A stretch of DNA of 64,000 nucleotides from JANQPA01 sp964548175 (GTDB lineage: Bacteria > Bacteroidota > Bacteroidia > Chitinophagales > Saprospiraceae), in contig CAZJQS010000017.1 of the NCBI GenBank assembly GCA_964548175.1, forward strand, positions 1-64,000, read 5' to 3'. The position numbers and the translations under genes are program-made. The notes under the pieces are model-generated. The model searched no databases. It was not told the origin of the DNA and was given only the letters and a program-made list of their open reading frames with translations. This document shows positions 13,973 to 23,495 of this stretch, piece after piece (the stretch's first letter is position 1; each line of letters begins with the position of its first letter).

Positions 13973-15838
13973 ATGTTTCCAACATACGATGTCGTAGTAG
14001 TAGGAGGAGGCCATTCCGGCTGTGAAGCGGCAGTCGCCGCGGCCAATATGGGTTCCAAAGTGATGCTGGCAACGATGAATATGCAGACCATCGCCCAGAT
14101 GTCCTGCAATCCGGCCATGGGCGGGGTGGCCAAAGGGCAGATCGTGCGCGAGATCGACGCCCTGGGTGGCTATTCCGGTATTGTGACCGACCATACCATG
14201 GTACAGTTCCGCATGCTGAACCGCTCCAAAGGGCCGGCCATGTGGAGCCCAAGAGCACAGTCTGACCGCATGCAGTTTGCGCGCATATGGCGTAATCTGC
14301 TGGAAGCTCATCCCAATATCGACTTCTGGCAGGAGATGGTCACCGGTATTGTAGTGAAAGACAACAGAGCCGTAGGCGTACGCACCAGCATGGGACTGGA
14401 AATACCTGCCAAAGCCGTGATCCTGACTAACGGGACTTTTCTGAACGGGCTGATCCACATAGGAGAAAAACAATTCGGCGGCGGCCGCTCCGGAGAGCGG
14501 GCGGCCAAAGGCATTACAGAACAACTGGTCGAACTGGGCTTCGAAGCAGGCCGTATGAAGACAGGCACCCCGCCCCGTATCGACGGGCGAAGCCTGGATT
14601 GGAGCCAAATGGAAATCCAGCCGGGCGATGAAGAGCCGGGAAAATTCTCCTACACCGATACGCCTAAGCTGGAAAATCAGCTGCCGTGCCATATTGCTTA
14701 TACCAATCAGGAAGTACACGACATTTTAAAAACGGGCTTCGACCGCTCGCCCATGTTCAATGGGCGCATTCGCGGACAAGGGCCCCGCTATTGCCCGTCC
14801 ATAGAAGATAAGATCGATCGTTTTGCGCAGCGCGACCGGCACCAGCTGTTTGTAGAGCCGGAAGGGAGAGATACCTGCGAAATTTATGTCAACGGCTTCT
14901 CCTCTTCCCTGCCGGAGGATGTGCAGTACAAAGCCCTGCGCAAAATCCCCGGCTTCGAGAACGCCAAAATGTTCCGCCCGGGTTATGCTATCGAGTACGA
15001 TTATTTTCCGCCGACGCAATTAAAGCCGACGCTGGAAACCCGCCTGGTAAGCGACCTGTTCTTCGCCGGACAGATCAACGGCACTACGGGCTATGAAGAA
15101 GCAGCCTGTCAGGGCATGATGGCCGGCATCAACGCGCATTTGAACATCAATGAAGAGGAACCTTTTATTCTGAAAAGGTCAGAAGCCTACATCGGCGTGC
15201 TGATCGATGATCTGATCAATAAAGGGACTAAAGAACCCTATCGCATGTTCACCTCCAGGGCGGAATACCGCATCTTGCTGCGCCAGGACAATGCCGATAT
15301 CCGACTGACGCCTCTTGCTCATCAGTTGGGTATTCGGGGAATAGAAGACAGGATCGAACGGGCGCACGCCAAGAGGGAAGCTGCAGAGGCGATCGATAAA
15401 TATTTCCGCAAAACAAGCGTCAGCCCTGATCAGCTGAACGGCTTTATGGAAAATATCGGCAGCGCAAAACTCAACCAAAAGGTCAAATTGCACAGCATTC
15501 TTCTCCGCCCTAAAGTGAATATGGGTATCCTGCGTGATGTGCTGCCCGAACTGGACCGGTTCTTAAGCCGATACGATCAGGAGTTCATCGATCTGGCGGA
15601 GATCAATATGAAATACGAGGGCTACATTCAAAAAGAGCAGGAGATGGTAGAGAAAATGAACCGACTGGAAGCGGTGCGTTTGCATGATAATTTCGATTAT
15701 CATCAGCTGGCCTCCTTATCCGCAGAGGCCCGGGAAAAACTGTCTCGTCTAAAGCCGCGTACGATCGGACAGGCCAGTCGGATTAGCGGCATTTCTCCGG
15801 CGGATATTTCGGTGCTTCTAGTACACATGGGGAGGTAG
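13973..15838 (+). CDS. mnmG: tRNA uridine-5-carboxymethylaminomethyl modification enzyme MnmG
   Basis: The protein has 621 residues from the ATG at 13973, the normal MnmG length. The frame is open upstream to 13736, but that part is repeat sequence. The N-terminal FAD-binding motif is VVVVGGGHSGCEAA (residues 6-19). Conserved blocks MSCNPAMGGVAKGQIVREID and KTGTPPRID follow, and INGTTGYEEAACQG is near residue 365. With MnmE it makes the cmnm5 group on U34 of certain tRNAs, using FAD, NADH, glycine or ammonium and a folate one-carbon donor. It acts in the cytosol. The gene stands alone, next to REP copy C. Confidence 0.96.
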   Translation: MFPTYDVVVVGGGHSGCEAAVAAANMGSKVMLATMNMQTIAQMSCNPAMGGVAKGQIVREIDALGGYSGIVTDHTMVQFRMLNRSKGPAMWSPRAQSDRMQFARIWRNLLEAHPNIDFWQEMVTGIVVKDNRAVGVRTSMGLEIPAKAVILTNGTFLNGLIHIGEKQFGGGRSGERAAKGITEQLVELGFEAGRMKTGTPPRIDGRSLDWSQMEIQPGDEEPGKFSYTDTPKLENQLPCHIAYTNQEVHDILKTGFDRSPMFNGRIRGQGPRYCPSIEDKIDRFAQRDRHQLFVEPEGRDTCEIYVNGFSSSLPEDVQYKALRKIPGFENAKMFRPGYAIEYDYFPPTQLKPTLETRLVSDLFFAGQINGTTGYEEAACQGMMAGINAHLNINEEEPFILKRSEAYIGVLIDDLINKGTKEPYRMFTSRAEYRILLRQDNADIRLTPLAHQLGIRGIEDRIERAHAKREAAEAIDKYFRKTSVSPDQLNGFMENIGSAKLNQKVKLHSILLRPKVNMGILRDVLPELDRFLSRYDQEFIDLAEINMKYEGYIQKEQEMVEKMNRLEAVRLHDNFDYHQLASLSAEAREKLSRLKPRTIGQASRISGISPADISVLLVHMGR

Positions 15839-15864
15839 ATTTCAAAGATACTAGGGATTGGGTT

Positions 15865-16689
15865 TCACCTTTTTACCGTCTGGCTATCATCCGGCGAGGT
15901 AAAATCCGCCTCCTTTACTTCTACAAACTCGACATTGGTAATAGTCGCATTTCCCAATTGCTGATGGATTCCTTTGTCTTCCGTCCACAACCAAAATTTC
16001 CATTCTTTGGCGATCGGAATGCCGTCTACTTCTTCATAGTTGTGATAAGTGATGGCGTGGGGCTCTTCCTCCGCCTGCTCCTGAGAAGCACGAAAGGTAA
16101 CGATATAGGCCATAGCATCCAGCAGGTTAGTAGATTTATCCTTGTAGACAATGTACCAATCCTCAGGCGCATCGCCGGTGTCGATATCGAAAGTCAGCCT
16201 GGCTGTAGTATGAGGTTTACCGTCCAGCATCATATCTTCCAGTGCCTCCCAGTTAGTCCCCGGATCTCTGAATTTGAAAGGCGCCATAAAAAAGTATTGC
16301 CAGGTGAAGATGTCAAAACGGGCGCCGCCGACCTCTGCATCAGCAGGGGACATCCAGACTTGCCGGCCGTCATATCCGATCACTGATCCATCTGCTTTTT
16401 CGAGTCTAACTCCGGTAGAATTGGTCTTGCTGATGATCGTGCCGTCCAGGCGTTTACTTCCGCCGAAGTAGAGTTCGATGTCAAATTGGATCGCTTCTTT
16501 ATTTTTGAACTGCGCAACCTTGTGGGCCGCTTCCATGTCTTCTACAATGGGCAGTTGTGTGACCTCCGGAAGAATTGTCGTCTCAGTCTTTTGATCTACC
16601 TGATTATCTGAGGACATTTCAGTGGCATTATTACAGGCAGCAAATAAAAAGAAAAGGGTTAAGACAAGCACAGGGCGCATGGTTTTCAT
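15865..16689 (-). CDS. lipoprotein of unknown function (DUF6503-like)
   Basis: This is a 274-residue lipoprotein when started at the ATG at 16689. The frame extends to 16782, but the extension lacks a signal and the chosen start gives a clean one (TLFFLFAAC, Cys about 19). The mature part is beta-rich: IQFDIELYFGGSKRLDGTI, MSPADAEVGGARFDIFTWQY, MAPFKFRDPGTNWE, then DAPEDWYIVYKD and DGIPIAKEWKFW. I recall this pattern from the Bacteroidota family DUF6503, and the repeated long strands suggest a LolA/LppX-like half-barrel. Function is unknown. It is convergent with mnmG and 27 bp away. Confidence 0.75.
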   Translation of the reverse strand: MKTMRPVLVLTLFFLFAACNNATEMSSDNQVDQKTETTILPEVTQLPIVEDMEAAHKVAQFKNKEAIQFDIELYFGGSKRLDGTIISKTNSTGVRLEKADGSVIGYDGRQVWMSPADAEVGGARFDIFTWQYFFMAPFKFRDPGTNWEALEDMMLDGKPHTTARLTFDIDTGDAPEDWYIVYKDKSTNLLDAMAYIVTFRASQEQAEEEPHAITYHNYEEVDGIPIAKEWKFWLWTEDKGIHQQLGNATITNVEFVEVKEADFTSPDDSQTVKR

Positions 16690-16886
16690 TGTATCGATAC
16701 ATTTTTTATAAATAATGGACTTAGATATCAATGCTTCTGCAAAGTAACACCTTCTTTTCAACGGAGTTGAACAGGATGGCATCTGCTGTCGTTATTCCGA
16801 CAAGTAGTTGTTTTTGAGGCTAGAGCAATAAAAAAGTAATTACCGCCTTTTAATAACAACAAAATCAGGAAGCAGTCGGCTTTTTT

Positions 16887-16916
16887 TTGAAAAAAGGTCA
16901 AATAAACATAAATTTG
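16887..16916 (+). promoter_or_regulatory. promoter of PBP1A gene
   Basis: TTG at 16887-16889 and TAAATTTG at 16909-16916 are 19 bp apart, a good match to the Bacteroidota TTG-N19-TAnnTTTG promoter. The start codon is 65 bp further on. Confidence 0.6.
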
Positions 16917-16980
16917 TTTTGTTTTCAAGAAATAAAAAACAAATTGTTAAGACAAAAGGTGTGCGGTCAAATAGAAAGCG

Positions 16981-19515
16981 ATGGCAATAAAAAATATTCA
17001 ACCGACTTTAGAAAAGATCAAGAGCCGGCTTTTGGAATGGCTCCAAAAAGCCCAAAAATGGCTGGTGGCATCCAGAAGCAGGTACCCAAAGGTATTCAAA
17101 GGTATTAAGATCGGCTTCATAGCAATGATGTCAGCTTTCTTTCTGGTATTCTGTCTGACCGTCTCTGTTTATTTTGGCGCATTCGGCAAATTGCCCTCCT
17201 ATGCGGAGCTTAGAAACATCAGCAATCACACAGCCTCAGAAGTCTATTCAGAAGACGGTGTTTTGCTGGGAAAATATTTTATAGAAAACCGCATCAATGC
17301 CGATCTGGAAGAAATCTCCCCTAACATCATAGAAGCGCTGATCGCCACGGAAGACGCCCGTTTTTTTAAACACAGTGGCATAGACTTTCGCGCCTGGGTC
17401 AGGGTCTTTTTCAGGACGATTTTGCTGATGGACGCCAGCGGAGGTGGTGGCAGTACCTTAAGTCAGCAGTTAGCCAAAAACCTGTTTCCCAGACAATCTT
17501 ACGGCATATTCAGCATTCCCGTCAATAAAATAAAAGAGCTTTTTACCGCCAGAAGGCTGGAGAATTTGTACAGCAAGGAAGAACTGCTGCGTATGTATCT
17601 CAACACCGTATCCTTCGGCGGCAATATATATGGCGTCAAAGTAGCGGCCCAGCGTTTTTTCGACAAATCACCGGATCAGTTACAGGTAGAAGAGGCAGCC
17701 TTGCTGGTAGGTATGCTAAAAGGCCCTTCTTATTATAATCCGGTCAATCATCCGGACCGGGCACTGCAGCGGCGTAACACGGTGCTCCATCAAATGTCTA
17801 AATATGGCTACCTGGAAACAGTTCCTTTAGATTCACTCAAACAAACGCCCCTCGAGCTTAACTACCGCAGGGAAGGCAACAACCAGGGCCTGGCTACCTA
17901 TTTCAGGGAACACCTTCGGCTGCAGTTAGACGAGTTATTGAAAGACTACCGGAATGAGGATGGGCGTCCCTATAATCTGTACACCGACGGATTAAAGATC
18001 TACACCACAGTCAACGCTAAGCTACAGCGCTATGCAGAGGAGGCCATTCAGACCCACATGCCGAAACTGCAGGAGCAATTCTATAAAAACTGGGGCAAGC
18101 AGCCGGCCTGGGGCAGCCGTGATGTCATCGAAAAAGCCGTCGCTTCCTCCAGGCGTTATCAGCAACTCAAGAAAAAAGGATATGCCCAAAGTGTGATTGA
18201 TTCTGTTTTTGCCACGCCTGTCAAGATGACGGTCTTTGACTGGAAAGAAGGAGAAGTGGAAAAAGAAATGTCCCCCCTGGATTCCATTAAGTACTACACC
18301 ACTTTGCTCCATGCCGGCTTCCTGGCCCTTGAACCCGGAACGGGCCTGATCAAAGCCTGGGTGGGCGGCATCGACCATAAATATTTCCAGTACGATCATG
18401 TCAAATCGAAGCGGCAGGTAGGCTCTACTTTCAAGCCGCTGGTCTATACCCAGGCCTTACGCAACGGCATGATGCCTTGTGAATATACCTACAACGAACG
18501 CATCACCTACGCAGAATATGAGAATTGGTCGCCCCAAAATTCCGATGGGGAATACGGGGGCGTTTATTCCATGGAGGGGGCCTTAAGTAAGTCCGTTAAT
18601 ATCGTAGCCGTAGAAACCCTGTTGCGCGCCGGCATCGATTCGATCAGAGCACTCGCCGCCCGTATGGGCATTACTCATAATATTCCTGCGGTTCCTTCCA
18701 TTGCGCTGGGCTCTGTAGATGCTTCTTTGTATGAGATGGTACAGGTTTACGGCGTATACGCCAATCAGGGTAAACGCCCGGAACTGCACTATCTGGACAG
18801 GGTCGAAACCAGCGACGGCCGTGTCCTTCTTTCGTTTGAACGCCCTGATCCGCGTTTTTTCGAGCGGGTGATCGGTGAGGAAGAAGCAAAAGTCATGACG
18901 CACATGCTGGAGTCTGTGGTCGATAGTGGAACGGCGGCTCGCCTGAGGTACCGCTATCGATTGTATAATGATATAGCCGGCAAAACAGGCACTACGCAGA
19001 ATCAATCGGACGGCTGGTTCGTAGGCTATACCCCGGACCTGGTCGCCGGGGTCTGGGTAGGCGCAGAGACGCCGAAAGTCCACTTCCGTACGCTGAGCGC
19101 CGGTCAAGGCTCTAATTCTGCTTTACCCATCTTTGGCGAATTCATGAGCCGGGCACTCCAGGATGAGGAATTCAAAAGCTGGAAACGCGCCAAATTCGAA
19201 AGTCCGACAGATACCATGCTCTATTTGATGGACTGCCCGCCTTATCTGGAAGAAATGCCGTTGATCGTGGAATACATGCAGGATTATCACGAAAACCCTG
19301 GGTTCGTAGGCCGCATCTACCAGGAACTGCTCCCGCAGTTTGACCCCAACCAGATCATTCTGAAGCGACAGCGAAACAGCGAGACCAATGAGGAATATAT
19401 CGAACGGATGAGGCGATATAATGAGCGAATGCTTGATAAGGAAGAGAAACGAAGGGAACAGCTGAGGGAGTATTGGAGCAAGCGATTGTTTGGTAAACAA
19501 AATAATAATAATTAA
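16981..19515 (+). CDS. mrcA: penicillin-binding protein 1A (class A PBP)
   Basis: This 844-residue bifunctional peptidoglycan synthase has one N-terminal membrane helix at residues about 42-65 (GFIAMMSAFFLVFCLTVSVY). A GT51 glycosyltransferase domain follows, with EDARFFKHSGID (catalytic Glu), GGGSTLSQQLAKNLFP and MYLNTVSFGGNIYGV. The transpeptidase domain has RQVGSTFKP (Ser-x-x-Lys), SKSVN and KTGTT. It polymerises lipid II and crosslinks stem peptides on the periplasmic face. The end is charged (EEYIERMRRYNERMLDKEEK). It is a single gene with its own promoter. The symbol follows the E. coli PBP1A gene and denotes class only. Confidence 0.92.
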   Translation: MAIKNIQPTLEKIKSRLLEWLQKAQKWLVASRSRYPKVFKGIKIGFIAMMSAFFLVFCLTVSVYFGAFGKLPSYAELRNISNHTASEVYSEDGVLLGKYFIENRINADLEEISPNIIEALIATEDARFFKHSGIDFRAWVRVFFRTILLMDASGGGGSTLSQQLAKNLFPRQSYGIFSIPVNKIKELFTARRLENLYSKEELLRMYLNTVSFGGNIYGVKVAAQRFFDKSPDQLQVEEAALLVGMLKGPSYYNPVNHPDRALQRRNTVLHQMSKYGYLETVPLDSLKQTPLELNYRREGNNQGLATYFREHLRLQLDELLKDYRNEDGRPYNLYTDGLKIYTTVNAKLQRYAEEAIQTHMPKLQEQFYKNWGKQPAWGSRDVIEKAVASSRRYQQLKKKGYAQSVIDSVFATPVKMTVFDWKEGEVEKEMSPLDSIKYYTTLLHAGFLALEPGTGLIKAWVGGIDHKYFQYDHVKSKRQVGSTFKPLVYTQALRNGMMPCEYTYNERITYAEYENWSPQNSDGEYGGVYSMEGALSKSVNIVAVETLLRAGIDSIRALAARMGITHNIPAVPSIALGSVDASLYEMVQVYGVYANQGKRPELHYLDRVETSDGRVLLSFERPDPRFFERVIGEEEAKVMTHMLESVVDSGTAARLRYRYRLYNDIAGKTGTTQNQSDGWFVGYTPDLVAGVWVGAETPKVHFRTLSAGQGSNSALPIFGEFMSRALQDEEFKSWKRAKFESPTDTMLYLMDCPPYLEEMPLIVEYMQDYHENPGFVGRIYQELLPQFDPNQIILKRQRNSETNEEYIERMRRYNERMLDKEEKRREQLREYWSKRLFGKQNNNN

Positions 19516-19566
19516 AATGTTTTCCTGAATCTTAACCCTGCCTACAGCAATGGAGATAAAATGTGA

Positions 19567-19634
19567 GCAGATTGTGCAAATCCCGCGAATTTTGGGAATA
19601 ACTATTGAAAATTTGCGGGATTTGCGAAATCTGC
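19567..19634. repeat. long imperfect inverted repeat between convergent genes
   Basis: gcagattgtgcaaatcccgc (from 19567) pairs with gcgggatttgcgaaatctgc (ending 19634) around an AT-rich loop, giving a stem of about 27 bp with few mismatches. It lies between the convergent PBP1A and dienelactone hydrolase genes. It may act as a bidirectional terminator, or belong to the gcagatt-rich palindromes often dispersed in Bacteroidota genomes. Confidence 0.6.
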
Positions 19635-19680
19635 GTGCAAAAATTATCAGCTGAATTAAAATCGGGAAACCTTCTCTTTT

Positions 19681-20526
19681 TTACAGCCTTTCTTTCAAAA
19701 ACTCCAGAGCCAGTGCATTCGCCTCCTGCGCTGCTTCCTCCACATATCTCGGACTACTCGGGTTAGCAAAGGCATGGTCGGCATCGAAGATGCGGATTTC
19801 AACATCTTTACCGGCGCTTTCTGCTAATTTTTTGAAATTATTGGCCACTTCTGGGGTGATCCAGCCGTCTTGCTCAGCAAAAATGCCAAGGATATCCGCC
19901 TCCAGAGGCTTCAAGGCTTCTGCTTCCTGTACGGGCATACCGTAATACATGACGCAGCCGGCGCCCTGATCGCCAGCCATAATGGAAGCCTTCAGCGACC
20001 AACCTCCGCCAAAGCACCAGCCGATGGTGGCGATTTGCGCATCTTCACCAGCGTAATTGATGGCGCCGTTGATGATGGCTTTGAGGCGATCCTGCTTTTG
20101 AGAAGCCGCCTGCGTCAATTCGCCTGCCTTGTCCTGGTTGTCGGTTACCTCGCCGTCATACAGGTCCAGCGCCATAACTGCTACGCCATCCAGTTCTTCG
20201 AATAAACGCTCTGCCTCCTGTCTGATTTGATCGTTAAGGCCCCACCACTCGTGAAAGACCAGCAGGTAATTGTTCGTAGGTTCTTCCGGAAGAATGGCAT
20301 AAGCCGTTCCTTTTTGCCCATCGGGCGTATGGAACTCCAATTGTCGGCCTTTCCCTTCAAAGTCGATCTGAGCAGGTGTTTCGTGCTTTTCTTTGAAGTT
20401 CTCATCATTTGCAAATTGAGACATATCCTCATCAGAGGAGCTGTTAGCTTCATTTTTTGACGCATTGTTACAAGAAAAGAAGCCGACTATTAGGATCAGC
20501 ATTGGGAAAAGAATGTGTTTAGACAT
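19681..20526 (-). CDS. dienelactone hydrolase family lipoprotein
   Basis: This 281-residue alpha/beta hydrolase has a lipoprotein signal (LILIVGFFSC, Cys19) and a Ser/Asp-rich linker. The Cys-Asp-His triad of the family is visible: Cys171 in GWCFGGGWS, Asp220 in AEQDGW and His251 in DADHAF. VFHEWWGLND supplies the oxyanion/substrate loop. Family members open lactones or hydrolyse esters. Here the enzyme is outside the cytoplasm, and the substrate is unknown. It is monocistronic and convergent with the PBP1A gene. Confidence 0.88.
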   Translation of the reverse strand: MSKHILFPMLILIVGFFSCNNASKNEANSSSDEDMSQFANDENFKEKHETPAQIDFEGKGRQLEFHTPDGQKGTAYAILPEEPTNNYLLVFHEWWGLNDQIRQEAERLFEELDGVAVMALDLYDGEVTDNQDKAGELTQAASQKQDRLKAIINGAINYAGEDAQIATIGWCFGGGWSLKASIMAGDQGAGCVMYYGMPVQEAEALKPLEADILGIFAEQDGWITPEVANNFKKLAESAGKDVEIRIFDADHAFANPSSPRYVEEAAQEANALALEFLKERL

Positions 20527-20644
20527 GAACGTGTGTTTTGGTTATGAAAATGTTTTTTATAGAACCTGAGAGCATCGGGCTTTCTCAGCATCCGTTGAAA
20601 TAATTTTATTCATTTTCGAGCAATTTAACAAGCCGCAGAGTTGT

Positions 20645-20674
20645 TTGTTTATGTCGGTTTATCGTTTACCTTTG
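20645..20674 (+). promoter_or_regulatory. promoter of the fused E1 gene
   Basis: TTG at 20645-20647 and TACCTTTG at 20667-20674 with a 19-bp spacer fit the Bacteroidota promoter consensus. The start codon follows 40 bp downstream. Confidence 0.6.
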
Positions 20675-20714
20675 TTTCGAACCAATCTATCTGGTTAAAA
20701 AATTGATAAGCGTC

Positions 20715-22712
20715 ATGATGGATATTTCTCCCAAACCTATGCAGTTCAAAAAGTCAGGTATCAAAAAAGAGCAACTGCTGTCGCTTTATGTTAACTTACT
20801 CAAGCCCAGAATGATCGAAGAAAAGATGCTGAGTCTCCTACGGCAGGGAAAGATCAGTAAGTGGTTTTCGGGCATAGGCCAGGAGGCCATTTCGGTGGGT
20901 GCAACATTAGCATTGGAGCATGATGAGTTGCTATTTACCATGCACCGAAACCTGGGCGTATTTACGTCACGGGAGGTTCCTTTAGAGCGGCTTTTCAGCC
21001 AATGGCAAGGCAAGGCCTCCGGCTTTACCAAAGGCCGCGACCGCTCTTTTCATTTTGGGGCGCCGGAATACGGGATCATAGGAATGATCTCCCATTTAGG
21101 CCCTCAGTTGTCGCTGGCAGCTGGTGTGGCCATGGCGCACAAACTAAAAAAAGAGCAGAAAGTAGCACTGGCTTTTACAGGAGAAGGCGCTACGAGCGAA
21201 GGAGATTTTCATGAAGCCCTGAACGTAGCTTCTGTGTGGCAGCTGCCCGTCATTTTTATTATTGAGAACAACGGCTATGGCTTGTCCACACCGGTATCCG
21301 AACAATACTACTGCAAAAATCTGGCGGACCGGGGAAAGGGATACGGCATGGAATCGATGATCATCGACGGGAACAATATACTTGAGGTATATAAAACCAT
21401 CAAAAAGCAAGCGGAAAAGATCCGCAAACAACCGGCTCCGGTACTTATTGAATGTAAAACCTTTCGCATGCGCGGGCATGAAGAAGCGTCCGGCACAAAA
21501 TATGTACCTGACGAGCTGATGGAGGCCTGGGCACAAAAAGACCCGTTACAGAACTATGAAGATTTTTTACAGACAGAAGGCATACTCGATGTGGACCAAA
21601 TAGCATCCTTTAAAAAAGCCATCAAGTCAGACATTAACGTGGCCCTGGAAAAGGTAAGGGAAGAAGCCCCCATAGCCGCGGACCTGGAGAAGGAACTGAA
21701 TGACGTCTACGCCCCCTTCGTCCATCAGCCGGTGGCCCCGTCGGGGCCATCGGAAGAAAAGCGATTTGTGGACGCTATATCAGAAGGGCTCCGGATGGCT
21801 ATGGAAAGACACCCCCAGCTTGTTTTGATGGGTCAAGATATCGCGGAATATGGTGGCGTTTTCAAGATCACTGAAGGATTTGTGGACCAGTTTGGCGCTG
21901 ATCGGGTGCGCAATACCCCACTTTGTGAAAGTGCTATTCTCGGAATAGGACTAGGGTTGAGTATGAAGGGGTGGAAAGCGATGGTGGAAATGCAGTTTGC
22001 CGATTTTGTCACTTGTGGTTTCAATCAGATCGTTAATAACTTGGCAAAAATCCATTACCGGTGGCAACAAAACGCTGATATACTCGTAAGAATGCCTACA
22101 GGGGCTGGTGTAGGCGCCGGTCCTTATCACTCGCAAAGCACAGAAGCCTGGTTTGTGCACACGCCTGGGTTAAAAGTTGTTTACCCGGCCACACCACATG
22201 ATGCCAAGGGACTGCTGCTAGCCAGTTTTGAAGACCCAAATCCGATTTTGTTCTTTGAACATAAAGCCTTGTACCGAAGCTTAATTGGTCCTGTTCCTGG
22301 TGGATACTACACGGTGGAGATCGGGAAAGCCCGAACAGCCAGAACAGGAAGCCGGCTTAGTATCATAACATACGGAATGGGCGTTCATTGGGCGATGCAG
22401 GCGGCAGAAGACCTCGATATAGATGCCGAGGTCATTGACTTGCGCACCCTTTCTCCAATCGATTACGACAGCATAGCGGCCAGTGTCAGGAAGACCAATA
22501 AGGTCATTGTTTTGCATGAGGACACTATGACAGGAGGACTCGGCGGAGAAATTTCAGCCTATATATCGGAGCATTTATTTGAGTACCTGGACGCCCCCGT
22601 TGTCAGAGTGGCTGCCCTGGATACGCCTGTGCCCTTTGCCGGGGCACTGGAAAAGCAGTTTCTTCCGCAAGAGCGGCTGAAAACAAAAATGCTCCAGATG
22701 GTTAATTACTAA
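20715..22712 (+). CDS. 2-oxoacid dehydrogenase E1, fused alpha and beta subunits
   Basis: The protein has 665 residues from the ATG at 20715. An in-frame TTG at 20703 is possible but rare in this group. The first half is E1 alpha with the thiamine diphosphate motif GEGATSEGDFHEALN...IENNGYG. The second half (from about residue 345, after a Pro-rich linker) is E1 beta with MGQDIAEYGGVFKITEGF, PLCESAILGIGLGLSMKG and HEDTMTGGLGGEI. It decarboxylates a branched-chain or other 2-oxoacid and acylates the lipoyl E2. E2 and E3 are not in the window. The fused form is common in Bacteroidota and is usually named 2-oxoisovalerate dehydrogenase. Substrate choice is inference. Confidence 0.88.
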   Translation: MMDISPKPMQFKKSGIKKEQLLSLYVNLLKPRMIEEKMLSLLRQGKISKWFSGIGQEAISVGATLALEHDELLFTMHRNLGVFTSREVPLERLFSQWQGKASGFTKGRDRSFHFGAPEYGIIGMISHLGPQLSLAAGVAMAHKLKKEQKVALAFTGEGATSEGDFHEALNVASVWQLPVIFIIENNGYGLSTPVSEQYYCKNLADRGKGYGMESMIIDGNNILEVYKTIKKQAEKIRKQPAPVLIECKTFRMRGHEEASGTKYVPDELMEAWAQKDPLQNYEDFLQTEGILDVDQIASFKKAIKSDINVALEKVREEAPIAADLEKELNDVYAPFVHQPVAPSGPSEEKRFVDAISEGLRMAMERHPQLVLMGQDIAEYGGVFKITEGFVDQFGADRVRNTPLCESAILGIGLGLSMKGWKAMVEMQFADFVTCGFNQIVNNLAKIHYRWQQNADILVRMPTGAGVGAGPYHSQSTEAWFVHTPGLKVVYPATPHDAKGLLLASFEDPNPILFFEHKALYRSLIGPVPGGYYTVEIGKARTARTGSRLSIITYGMGVHWAMQAAEDLDIDAEVIDLRTLSPIDYDSIAASVRKTNKVIVLHEDTMTGGLGGEISAYISEHLFEYLDAPVVRVAALDTPVPFAGALEKQFLPQERLKTKMLQMVNY

Positions 22713-22920
22713 GTGCCCGGATAAAGCTTAACACAGGTTTGCCCTCTTAATTCGGACAAAATAAATATTATAAAAATTTTGAACAGAAGCGTGGAATAAG
22801 TAATTTTAAGGCTAGATATATTTTGGCATCCCCCCACCCTGGACTTTCCCCCACGGTTCTAACGGTAAAGAAAACAGCTATCTGTGTCGATTATATTTCT
22901 GTTTAATGAAATATAGTTCG

Positions 22921-22928
22921 TAGATTTG
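22921..22928 (+). promoter_or_regulatory. -7 promoter box of the DUF5606 gene
   Basis: TAGATTTG matches TAnnTTTG and lies 31 bp before the ATG at 22959. The rest of 22713-22958 holds no gene I can support. Confidence 0.45.
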
Positions 22929-22958
22929 CCCCTTAAAATTAATGGGACAAAATAGCTT

Positions 22959-23405
22959 ATGAATTTAGAAAATTTAGTTGCTGTAAGCGGTATGTCCGGA
23001 GTCTTCCGAATAGCCGCTAATCGAAACAATGGATTGATCATTGAGGACCTTTTAACAGGAAAAAAGAAGTTTGCCTCCTCCAGGAGGCATCAGTTCTCTC
23101 CCCTGGAATCCATTGCTATATATACGGATGACGGCGAATCCGTAGAATTAAAAAAGGTGTTCCAAAGTATATTGGAACAAATAGACGACAATCCCCCCGT
23201 GAGTGCGAATGCAAAACCAGAAGAACTTCATGAATATTTTCTGGATGTTCTTCCCAATTATGATAAGGAAAAAGTACGCACAGGCGACATTAAGAAAGTG
23301 ATCAAATGGTTTGAGTTTCTTCGGGAAAACGACCTATTCACTTCCGAACCGGAACCAGCAGAGGGTTCTGATGAGGAATCTACCGAAGAAGAGCAAACGG
23401 ATTGA
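22959..23405 (+). CDS. DUF5606 domain protein
   Basis: This 148-residue cytosolic protein starts MNLENLVAVSGMSGVFRIAA and then reads GLIIEDLLTGKKKFASSRRHQFSPLESIAIY, the signature of DUF5606, a family I know only from Bacteroidota. An N-terminal beta-rich domain is followed by a helical segment (DIKKVIKWFEFLREND) and an acidic low-complexity tail (about 25 residues rich in Glu). The function is unknown. It has its own promoter and is followed by the M3 peptidase gene 91 bp later. Confidence 0.85.
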   Translation: MNLENLVAVSGMSGVFRIAANRNNGLIIEDLLTGKKKFASSRRHQFSPLESIAIYTDDGESVELKKVFQSILEQIDDNPPVSANAKPEELHEYFLDVLPNYDKEKVRTGDIKKVIKWFEFLRENDLFTSEPEPAEGSDEESTEEEQTD

Positions 23406-23495
23406 TCTGTACCAAAGCTGGTGACTTTCTCCCCTTCAAGTTGTGAAAATGGTTTTGACGCCAATTTTTACTTTAACAACTAACAGATCAGACTC

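Noticed and set aside
13952..14719. Long frame antisense to mnmG
   Set aside because: It is a shadow of a strongly coding gene, with no recognisable motif.
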